Assembly (NCBI RefSeq): GCF_023634805.2
Contig: NZ_CP106881.1
Location: 1,178,001-1,242,000 of the forward strand
Direction: 5' to 3'
DNA length: 64,000 nucleotides
Source of the DNA: Comamonas endophytica
GTDB taxonomy: Bacteria; Pseudomonadota; Gammaproteobacteria; Burkholderiales; Burkholderiaceae_C
The notes under the pieces were generated by a model. It was given only the letters and a program-made list of their open reading frames with translations, was not told the DNA's origin and searched no databases. This document shows, one piece after another, positions 15,464 through 22,240 of the stretch. The first letter of the stretch is position 1; the number at the start of each line of letters is the position of its first letter. The position numbers were made by a program, and so were the translations under genes.

Positions 15464-16330
15464 CGGGTGCTGCCCCGTCTTGTACTGGGTTGCGCCGTCG
15501 CCGCCCAGCAGCGCCGCCAGCGCATGCACCTCGCGGCGCAGCACCGGCAGGATGTCCTGCTGCCGCTCCAGCGTCATGCGGCTGGTGGTGGAGGCCACCG
15601 TCAGCGCCGCCACCGGAGCGCCGCCGGCGCCCGGCACCGGCAGGCCGATGGCCGTGACGCCGGCGACGGCATGCTCGCCGATGCAGGCATAGCCCTGCTT
15701 GCGCGCCGCCGCCACGGCTTCGCGCAGCTTGTTCACCTCCAGCTGCTGGAAGCTGCCGAGCCGGCTGCCGACGGCCGCCAGAATGCTGTCCACCTCGCGC
15801 GCCGGCAGCGCCATGAGGAAGGCCAGCCCCCCCGCATTCACCCCCAGTGGCTGGCGGCTGCCGACCGCCACCACCGGCGTCTGGATGGGGAAGTCGCCCT
15901 GCACCCGGCTGACGCACAGCGCATCGTTGGCGCGGCGGGTGAACACGAAGGCGGTGTCGCCGGTCGCCTGCGCCAGGCGCTGCAGCGCCGGCTGGCACAG
16001 CGCACCAAGGTCGTGAACGGGCGCGGCCAGCGCCCCCAATTCGGCGATCAACGCACCAAGCCGGTACCTGCGGGTGGCGGGGTCGCGCACCAGCAGTTCC
16101 TCCTCGACCATGGACTTGAGCACGCGGTGGGCCGTCGGCCGCTCGAGCCCGCTGAGCTCCGCGATCTCGGTGTAGCGCAGCCCGCTGCCCTGGTGGACCG
16201 CCACCAGCCGCAGCAGCGCGGCGATGCGGGCGACGCCCTGCGGGCTGGCGGAGACAGGGGGCAGGCTCGGAGAAGTATTCATTGAAAGTCCAAATAATGG
16301 ATATTCGGTAAAAGTATCTGCGGGTTTCAT
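15461..16330 (-). CDS. IclR-family transcriptional regulator
   Basis: An N-terminal winged helix-turn-helix (GVARIAALLRLVA...LERPTAHRVLKSMVEEE) is followed by an IclR effector-binding domain with GxxxP-type motifs near the C-terminus (GYACIGEHAVAGVTAIGLPV). IclR proteins bind small organic acids or pathway intermediates and usually control a divergent catabolic operon, which fits the gene cluster starting at 16406. I chose the ATG at 16330 because AAGGAG lies 7 bases upstream, giving 289 residues. The internal ATG at 16282 has no good ribosome binding site but would give the more usual N-terminus (273 residues). Confidence 0.9.
   Translation of the reverse strand: MKPADTFTEYPLFGLSMNTSPSLPPVSASPQGVARIAALLRLVAVHQGSGLRYTEIAELSGLERPTAHRVLKSMVEEELLVRDPATRRYRLGALIAELGALAAPVHDLGALCQPALQRLAQATGDTAFVFTRRANDALCVSRVQGDFPIQTPVVAVGSRQPLGVNAGGLAFLMALPAREVDSILAAVGSRLGSFQQLEVNKLREAVAAARKQGYACIGEHAVAGVTAIGLPVPGAGGAPVAALTVASTTSRMTLERQQDILPVLRREVHALAALLGGDGATQYKTGQHP
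16289..16301. promoter_or_regulatory. Palindromic operator candidate 1 (TCCA-N5-TGGA)
   Basis: TCCAAATAATGGA is an inverted repeat of TCCA/TGGA around AATAA. The same motif recurs 97 bp away in the same divergent region. TGGA/TCCA half-sites with a 5-bp AT-rich centre are typical of IclR-family operators. If the regulator starts at 16330 this copy is inside its first codons. Confidence 0.55.
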
Positions 16331-16385
16331 ACAGAAGCTCCTTCGGGCATCGAATTTGCAACGCCAGAAGGACCTGTCGCATATA

Positions 16386-16398
16386 TCCAAATAGTGGA
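16386..16398. promoter_or_regulatory. Palindromic operator candidate 2 (TCCA-N5-TGGA)
   Basis: TCCAAATAGTGGA matches candidate 1 at 12 of 13 positions and ends 7 bp before the ATG of the deacetylase-fold gene. Binding here would block translation initiation or early transcription of the catabolic operon. Confidence 0.55.
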
Positions 16399-16405
16399 CA
16401 TTATC

Positions 16406-17287
16406 ATGAACCCCAAAGACCGCATCGACTATTCCGCCATGATCGACCGCCCGCCACGCAAGGGCCCCGGGGGTGCCCGGGTGATCGTCTGGCCCATCGT
16501 CAACGTCGAGGACTGGAGCATCGAGCGGCCGATGCCGCGCCAAGTGCTTCCGGCCCCCACCGGTGTGGCGGTGCAGCCCGACATGGCGAACTGGGCCTGG
16601 CATGAGTACGGCATGCGCGTCGGCTTCTGGCGCCTGAAGGCGGCGCTGGACAAGCTGGGCATCGTGCCCACCCTGTCCATCAACGGCGCGGTCTGCCTGA
16701 ACTACCCGCGCGTGGCCGAAGCCGCGCGCGACGCGGGCTGGGAGTTCATGGGCCATGGCTTCGAGCAGATGCCGGTGCACAAGGTCGAGGACCAGGCGGC
16801 CATGATCCGCCGCACGGTGGACACCATCCGCGACTTCACCGGCAAGGCGCCGGTGGGCTGGCTCGGCCCCGGGCTGACGCAGACCCTGGACAGCGTCGAC
16901 CTGCTGCATGCCGCCGGCATCCGCTACATCGGCGACTGGGTGCTCGACGACCAGCCGGTGCCGCTGCGCACCCAAACCGGCGAGATGGTCGCCATGCCCT
17001 ATTCGGTGGAGCTCAACGACATTCCCATGATGGCCGTGCAGCACCACCGCGCCGACGAGCTGCTGCGGCGCGTCACCGACACCTTCGACCGGCTTTACGA
17101 GGAAGGCGCGGACCAGGTCCGGGTGCTGGGCCTGGCGGTGCACCCCTTCCTCAGCGGCGTGCCGCACCGCATCAGGTATTTCGAGCAGGCCCTCGCGTAC
17201 ATGCATGGCCATGCCGACGTCGCCTTCATGACTGGCGAGCAGATCCTGGCCTGGCACGCGCAGACCGCACCGGGAGCCGCAGCATGA
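16406..17287 (+). CDS. Polysaccharide deacetylase-family (PuuE allantoinase-like) hydrolase
   Basis: This 293-residue cytosolic protein has the NodB-fold layout of the PuuE-like allantoinase and urate-catabolism group rather than of exported chitin deacetylases. It has no signal peptide. Group-typical stretches are YGMRVGFWRL, LSINGAVC, WEFMGHG, VGWLGPGLTQT, YIGDWVLDDQP, YSVELNDI and LAVHPFLSGVPHR. Family members hydrolyse the C-N bond of cyclic ureides or amides. I start at ATG 16406; a GTG at 16394 is possible but overlaps the operator. It is the first gene of the island and overlaps the next gene by four bases. The true substrate is unknown; allantoin is only an analogy because no other allantoin gene is present. 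Confidence 0.8.
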   Translation: MNPKDRIDYSAMIDRPPRKGPGGARVIVWPIVNVEDWSIERPMPRQVLPAPTGVAVQPDMANWAWHEYGMRVGFWRLKAALDKLGIVPTLSINGAVCLNYPRVAEAARDAGWEFMGHGFEQMPVHKVEDQAAMIRRTVDTIRDFTGKAPVGWLGPGLTQTLDSVDLLHAAGIRYIGDWVLDDQPVPLRTQTGEMVAMPYSVELNDIPMMAVQHHRADELLRRVTDTFDRLYEEGADQVRVLGLAVHPFLSGVPHRIRYFEQALAYMHGHADVAFMTGEQILAWHAQTAPGAAA

Positions 17288-18507
17288 ACGCCGCCACCGC
17301 ACAGCACCGCAACATGAAGCTGCTCTCGCACCACGACCTCTCCGGCTGGGGCGGGCTGGGCGAAGGCGTGGCCCTGCAGCTCGCGCCGGACGGCCGGCGC
17401 ATCCTGTGGATGGCGCACGAGAGCGCGCCCAAGAACTTCACCGGCGTGGACGTGAGCGACCCGCGCGCGCCGAAGATCGTCGTGCAGACCGAGCTGCCGC
17501 ACGCGGCGGTGCGCTCCAACTCGCTCGAGATCTCGGGCCAGATGATGGCCGTCGCCTACCAGGTCAGCCGCCCCGGGCTGCAGCCGGCGGGCTTCGATCT
17601 GTTCGACATCTCGCGGCCCGAGTCGCCGCGGCTGATCTCGCACTTCGACGCCTCCGGCCCGCACTCGCGCGGCGCCCACACGCTGTGGTTCGTCGATGGC
17701 GAGACGGTGCACATGGCCTGCGGCGACCCGGAGCTGGTCCCGCGCAACCCCAAGGACGACCAGGTCTACCGCATCATCGACGTGCGCAATCCCTCGAAGC
17801 CCGAGGCGGTGGGACGCTGGCACTTCCCCGGCACCATGGAGGGCGACGCCGAGCCCCCGCCGCAGCGCCTGGCCGCGCCCTTCGATTCCGGCATCCGCGC
17901 GCACAACAGCAACGTCTATCCCGAGCGGCCCGACCGCTGCTACCTGGGCTATATCGACGGCGGCATCTTCGTGCTGGACATCTCCGACCGCTCGCGGCCC
18001 AAGGTCGTTTCGCGCTTCGTCAACTCGCCGCCCTTCAAGGGCTTCAGCCACACCGCGCTGCCGCTGTTCGAGCGCAACCTGCTGGTCTGCAGCGACGAAT
18101 GCGTGATGGACAACGGCGGCGACTGGCCGAAGCTGGTGTGGATGGTCGACATGAGCGACGAGAAGAACCTGGTCAGCATCTCGACGCTGCCGGCGCCGCC
18201 CGTGGACGTGTTCGCCAAGCGAGGCGGGCGCTTCGGCGCGCACAACCTGCACGAGAACCCGCCGGTGCCAGGCGCGTGGAAGTCCGACCAGGTGATCGTC
18301 GGCACCTTCTTCAACGCCGGGGTGCGCGCCTACGACATCTCCGACCCGTTCGCACCGCAGGAGATCGCCAGTTTCGTGCCGGCCGCGCCCGCGGGCTCGC
18401 CGGTGGGCGCGACGCAGATCAACGACGTGTTCGTGGACGACCGCGGCATCGTCTTCGCGGTGGACCGCCATACCGGCGGCCTCTACTGCATCGAGATGAA
18501 CATCTAG
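17284..18507 (+). CDS. LVIVD-repeat beta-propeller protein of unknown function
   Basis: The 407-residue protein shows repeated blade-like units in which a hydrophobic strand leads to D[IV]S or DVRNP, as in VDVSDPRAPKIV, FDISRPESPRLIS, IDVRNPSKPEAV, LDISDRSRPKVV and YDISDPFAPQEIA. This is the LVIVD repeat pattern that predicts a beta-propeller. There is no signal peptide, so it is probably cytosolic. Several conserved histidines (GPHSRGAHTL, RAHNSN, GAHNLHENPP) are placed as they would be for a metal site, which would suggest an enzyme or lyase, but that is inference. It overlaps the preceding hydrolase gene (ATGA) and ends 2 bp before the CobW gene. Confidence 0.75.
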   Translation: MNAATAQHRNMKLLSHHDLSGWGGLGEGVALQLAPDGRRILWMAHESAPKNFTGVDVSDPRAPKIVVQTELPHAAVRSNSLEISGQMMAVAYQVSRPGLQPAGFDLFDISRPESPRLISHFDASGPHSRGAHTLWFVDGETVHMACGDPELVPRNPKDDQVYRIIDVRNPSKPEAVGRWHFPGTMEGDAEPPPQRLAAPFDSGIRAHNSNVYPERPDRCYLGYIDGGIFVLDISDRSRPKVVSRFVNSPPFKGFSHTALPLFERNLLVCSDECVMDNGGDWPKLVWMVDMSDEKNLVSISTLPAPPVDVFAKRGGRFGAHNLHENPPVPGAWKSDQVIVGTFFNAGVRAYDISDPFAPQEIASFVPAAPAGSPVGATQINDVFVDDRGIVFAVDRHTGGLYCIEMNI

Positions 18508-18509
18508 CC

Positions 18510-19541
18510 ATGGCCGGCCCGCAATCCCTCGCGCTGCGCGATGCGCGCACGCCGGTCATCGTGGTGTCGGGTTTCCTCGGCGCCGGCAAGACCACGCTGC
18601 TGCGGCGCGTGCTGGCCGCGCCGGAGCTGGCCAACACGCTGCTGATCGTCAACGAGATCGGCGAGATCGGCATCGACCACCACCTGCTGGAGCGCTCCGA
18701 CGACCGCACCATGCTGCTGGACAACGGCTGCGTCTGCTGCCAGCTGCGCGGCGACCTGCAGGAGATGCTGGTGGACATCGGCATGCGCCGGCGGCGCGGC
18801 GAGCTGCCCGGCTTCGACCGGGTGGTGGTGGAGACCAGCGGCCTGGCCGATCCCGGCCCGGTGGCGCAGACCCTGTATGGCGACGCGCCGCTGCTGCGCG
18901 ACTACCGGCTGGGCCATGTGGTGACCCTGGTCGACCCCACCAACGCCGCGGGCCGCGCCGCCGCGCCCGGCATCGCCGCGCGCCAGGTGGCGGCGGCCGA
19001 CCGGGTGGTGTTCTCCAAGGCCGACCGCGCCACGCCCGGGGAGCGCGAGGCGGCGCAGGACTGGGTGCGCGGCATCAATGCCTTCGCGCGCTGCCAGGAG
19101 GCCGCCTTCGGCGACATACCGGTGGCCGACCTGGCCGATGCCACGCCCTTCGAATGGCTGGCGACCGCGCCGGCCGACGGCGCCTACCTGGGCCGCCGGC
19201 TGGTGCCGCATCCCGCCGGGGTCGGCAGCTTCGCGCTGCGTTTCGACCTGCCGCTGCCGCGCGCGCTGCTGCGCGAGTTCCTGGAGCTGCTGGTGCGCCT
19301 GCGCGGCGCCGATCTGCTGCGCGTCAAGGGCATCGTGCGCTACGAGGACGCGCCCGGCCAGGCCTTCGTGGTGCAGGGCGTGGGCCACCAGTTCGACCGC
19401 GAGGTGCCGCTGGCCGCCGGCGCTGCCCTGCCCGAGGGCAGCAGCCTGGTGCTGATCGGCCGGCGCCTGGTGCGCGACGAGATCCAGGCGCTGTGGCAGG
19501 CGATGCGGGCGGTGGCGCTGGCGGCGCCGGCCGCGCCCTGA
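18510..19541 (+). CDS. CobW/P47K-family GTP-binding metallochaperone
   Basis: This 343-residue protein belongs to the G3E GTPases that deliver metal (zinc, cobalt or iron) to client enzymes. Walker A GFLGAGKTTLL is at residues 21-31. The metal-binding CxCC motif, C74-V-C76-C77, follows DNG. Switch and specificity motifs include VETSGLADP and SKAD. The C-terminal CobW_C domain covers about 230-325. Its place inside the operon, starting 2 bp after the LVIVD gene, suggests that it metallates one of the island's hydrolases. The metal cannot be told from the sequence; there is no histidine-rich metal-sensing loop. Confidence 0.88.
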   Translation: MAGPQSLALRDARTPVIVVSGFLGAGKTTLLRRVLAAPELANTLLIVNEIGEIGIDHHLLERSDDRTMLLDNGCVCCQLRGDLQEMLVDIGMRRRRGELPGFDRVVVETSGLADPGPVAQTLYGDAPLLRDYRLGHVVTLVDPTNAAGRAAAPGIAARQVAAADRVVFSKADRATPGEREAAQDWVRGINAFARCQEAAFGDIPVADLADATPFEWLATAPADGAYLGRRLVPHPAGVGSFALRFDLPLPRALLREFLELLVRLRGADLLRVKGIVRYEDAPGQAFVVQGVGHQFDREVPLAAGAALPEGSSLVLIGRRLVRDEIQALWQAMRAVALAAPAAP

Positions 19542-19593
19542 GCACCCGCTCCAACCGCCGCTTTCTGGTTTTTTCTTTCCACGGGAGTCAAAA

Positions 19594-20580
19594 ATGCCTT
19601 TTCTTTCGCGCCGTCAGAACCTTTCGGCCCTGGCCGCATCCCTGCTGCTGGCCCTGGCCGGCCCGGCCCAGGCCCAGCCCGATGCCTATCCTTCCAAGCC
19701 GATCCGCATGGTGGTGGGCTTTCCCGGGGGCGGCATCACCGATGTGATCGCCCGCGCCGTCGCCATGCAGATGGGCCGCGAGCTGGGCCAGGCGGTGGTG
19801 GTGGACAACAAGCCCGGCGCCGGCACCACCATCGCCGCCGACGCGGTGGCCAAGTCCGCGCCGGACGGCTACACCCTGCTGCTGACCGACGTCACCACGC
19901 ATGCCATCAACGCCAGCCTCTATCCCAAGCTGCCCTATGACACGGTGCGCAGCTTCACGCCCGTGGGCATGGTGGCGTCCACGCCGCTGATGCTGGTGGT
20001 GAACGCCAAGTCGCCGGCGAAGACCGTGCAGGAGCTGATCGCGCAGCAGAAGTCCAAGCCGGGCAACTTCGGCTCCTCCGGCAACGGCACCATCATCCAC
20101 CTGGCCGGCGCCATGCTCAACAATGCCGGCGGCATCGAGCCGGTGCATGTGCCCTACCGCGGCAGCGCGCCCGCCACCAATGCCTTGCTGGCCGGCGAGA
20201 TCGACTTCTTCTTCAGCAGCCTGCCGCCCGCGCTGGCCCAGGTGAAGGCCGGCACCCTGCGGGCCCTGGCGGTCACCACGCCGCAGCGCGTGGCCTCCGC
20301 CGCCGAGGTGCCGACCATGGTCGAAGCCGGCGTGCCCCGATTCGAGCTGGTGCTCTACAACGGCATCGTCGGCCCCGCCGGCCTGCCCGCGCCGGTGGTC
20401 AGGAAGCTCAACGACACCCTGGCCAAGGTGCTGGCCTCGCCGGAGATCAAGGCGACCTATCTGCAGCTGGGCGCGGAGGTGGTCACCACCGGCAACGCGG
20501 AACAGTTCAACCGCATCGTGCAGCGCGAGATGGCCCACTACGCGCCGCTGGTGAAGTCCACCGGCGCCAAGGTCGAATGA
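19594..20580 (+). CDS. Bug/TctC-family periplasmic solute-binding protein
   Basis: This 328-residue protein is a tripartite tricarboxylate transporter-type binding protein of the large Bug family of Burkholderiales. The signal peptide ends at PAQAQ near residue 27. The mature part starts with the family signature YPSKPIRMVVGFPGGGITDVIAR, followed by GQAVVVDNKPGAG. The central segment VPYRGSAPA and the C-terminal KLNDTLAKVLASPE are also typical. No tctA or tctB membrane genes are next to it, which is usual for orphan Bug proteins. It probably captures the substrate of the island, likely a carboxylated or amide-bearing small molecule. A GGGAG Shine-Dalgarno is upstream of the ATG. Confidence 0.9.
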   Translation: MPFLSRRQNLSALAASLLLALAGPAQAQPDAYPSKPIRMVVGFPGGGITDVIARAVAMQMGRELGQAVVVDNKPGAGTTIAADAVAKSAPDGYTLLLTDVTTHAINASLYPKLPYDTVRSFTPVGMVASTPLMLVVNAKSPAKTVQELIAQQKSKPGNFGSSGNGTIIHLAGAMLNNAGGIEPVHVPYRGSAPATNALLAGEIDFFFSSLPPALAQVKAGTLRALAVTTPQRVASAAEVPTMVEAGVPRFELVLYNGIVGPAGLPAPVVRKLNDTLAKVLASPEIKATYLQLGAEVVTTGNAEQFNRIVQREMAHYAPLVKSTGAKVE

Positions 20581-20581
20581 G

Positions 20582-20794
20582 ATGAGCCAGCCTGTACCTT
20601 CCGCTCCCGCGGCGTCCGCAGCCGACATCGATGCCTATGTGCGCGCCGCCATGGCGCTGCAGGGCTACGACGCCACCCTGATCCCCCCGGCGCAGGTGGC
20701 CGAGCAATTCGCCCGCATCGCCGCCATGGCCGCTGCGCTGCGCCTGCAACCGCTGGCGCGGCAGGACGAGGCCGCCTACGTTTTCCGCCCATGA
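20582..20794 (+). CDS. DUF4089 protein, AtzG-like amidase partner
   Basis: This 70-residue helical protein resembles AtzG, the small GatC-like subunit required for stable activity of the AtzE amidase. Visible features are the DIDAYVRAAMALQGY opening and the LRLQPLARQDEAAYVFRP end, which is typical of DUF4089. It starts one base after the Bug stop codon and overlaps the amidase start by four bases (ATGA), so the two are almost certainly produced as a complex. Function is inferred from family and context. Confidence 0.8.
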   Translation: MSQPVPSAPAASAADIDAYVRAAMALQGYDATLIPPAQVAEQFARIAAMAAALRLQPLARQDEAAYVFRP

Positions 20795-22206
20795 ACGCCA
20801 CCATCACCCCGACCGGACCCGCCTTTGCCAGCGCCGAGGCGCTGGCCGCCCAGGTGCGCAGCGGCGAGCGCAGCGCCACCTCCATCGCGTGCGAGACACT
20901 CGAGCGCATCGCCGCGCAGGACCCGCAGCTCAACTGCTTCACCGCCGTCACCGCCGAGCGGGCATTGGCCGAAGCGGCCGCGGTGGACGCCGCCTTTGCC
21001 CGGGGCGAGTCTTTGCCACCGCTGGCCGGCGTGCCCTATGCGGTGAAGAACCTCTACGATGTCGCGGGCCTGGCGACGCTGGCCGGCGGCCAGGTCAATG
21101 CCGCAGACCCTCCGGCCACGCAGGACGCGCTGCTGGTGCGCCGCTTGCGGCAGGCTGGTGGGGTACTGGTCGGCGCGCTCAACATGGACGAGCATGCCTA
21201 TGGCTTCACCACCGAGAACAGCCATTACGGCAGCACCCGCAATCCACACGACCGCACGCGGGTGGCGGGCGGTTCTTCTGGAGGCTCGGCCGCCGCCGTG
21301 GCGGCGGGGCTGGTGCCGCTGACGCTGGGCTCGGACACCAACGGCTCGGTGCGCGTGCCGGCCAGCCTGTGCGGCGTGTTCGGCCTCAAGCCTACCTACG
21401 GCCGGCTGCCACGCAGCGGCACCTATCCCTTCGTCCACAGCCTGGATCACCTGGGGCTCTTCGCCGGCAGCACACGCGACCTGGCGCTGGCCTACGACCT
21501 GATGCAGGGCGGCGACCCCGCCGATGTCGCCTGCGCACAGCGGCCGGCGGAGCCGGTGTCGACGGCGCTGCAATGGCCGGCGGGCCTGCGCATAGGTATC
21601 CTCGGCGGCTGGTTCCACGCCCAGGCCGACGCCGCCGCCCGGCAGGCGCTGGACCTGGCCGCCGCGGCGCTGGGCGCGTCCGATGAGGTCGAGTTCCGCG
21701 GCGCAGAGACGGCCCGCACCGCCGCCTTCCTGATCACCGCGGCCGAGGGCGGCGCGCTGCACCGCGAACGGCTGCGCAGCCGTTATGCCGAGTACGAGCC
21801 GCACTCGCGCGACCGCCTGGTGGCCGGCAGCCTGATCCCGGTGGAATGGGTGGTGCAGGCGCAGCGGCTGCGCCGCCAGTGCCACCAGGAAGCCATGGCG
21901 CTGTTCTCGCGCTACGACCTGTTGCTGGCGCCGGCCACGCCTTTCGCCGCCACGCCCTTGGGCGCGGCCACGGTGGACCTGCATGGCCAGCAGGTTCCGC
22001 CGCGCGCCGGCCTGGGGCTGCTGACGCAGCCGCTGTCGTGCATCGGCCTGCCGGTATGCACCGCGCCGCTGTGGCCGGCGCTGGCCGGCGGCCTGCCGCT
22101 GGGCGTGCAGCTGATCGCCGCGCCCTGGCGCGAGGACCTGTGCCTAATGGGCTCGGCCGCACTGGAGGCCAGGGGGCTGGCCGGCACGCGCCTGCCGCAG
22201 GCCTGA
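20791..22206 (+). CDS. AtzE-family amidase
   Basis: This 471-residue protein belongs to the amidase-signature family and most resembles AtzE, the 1-carboxybiuret amidohydrolase of cyanuric acid breakdown. The catalytic triad is visible: Lys86 in VPYAVKNLYDV, the cis-Ser162 in GGSSGGS, and the nucleophile Ser186 in GSDTNGSVR. Spacing of the two serines (24 residues) matches the family. The AtzG-like partner is encoded immediately upstream with an overlapping start. Neither a cyanuric acid hydrolase (atzD) nor an allophanate hydrolase (atzF) is in the window, so 1-carboxybiuret is only one candidate substrate. It is the last gene of the island. Confidence 0.85.
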   Translation: MNATITPTGPAFASAEALAAQVRSGERSATSIACETLERIAAQDPQLNCFTAVTAERALAEAAAVDAAFARGESLPPLAGVPYAVKNLYDVAGLATLAGGQVNAADPPATQDALLVRRLRQAGGVLVGALNMDEHAYGFTTENSHYGSTRNPHDRTRVAGGSSGGSAAAVAAGLVPLTLGSDTNGSVRVPASLCGVFGLKPTYGRLPRSGTYPFVHSLDHLGLFAGSTRDLALAYDLMQGGDPADVACAQRPAEPVSTALQWPAGLRIGILGGWFHAQADAAARQALDLAAAALGASDEVEFRGAETARTAAFLITAAEGGALHRERLRSRYAEYEPHSRDRLVAGSLIPVEWVVQAQRLRRQCHQEAMALFSRYDLLLAPATPFAATPLGAATVDLHGQQVPPRAGLGLLTQPLSCIGLPVCTAPLWPALAGGLPLGVQLIAAPWREDLCLMGSAALEARGLAGTRLPQA

Positions 22207-22240
22207 TCACCCGGGCTTCTTTGCGGACGGCGCCTGGGTT

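Noticed and set aside
16394..16405. GTG at 16394 as start of the PuuE-like gene
   Set aside because: It lies inside the palindromic operator and adds only four residues; ATG 16406 is preferred, although the GTG cannot be excluded.
16331..17302. Minus-strand extension of the IclR gene through the divergent hydrolase gene
   Set aside because: It is the antisense shadow of a well-supported gene; the ATG with AAGGAG at 16330 explains the start.
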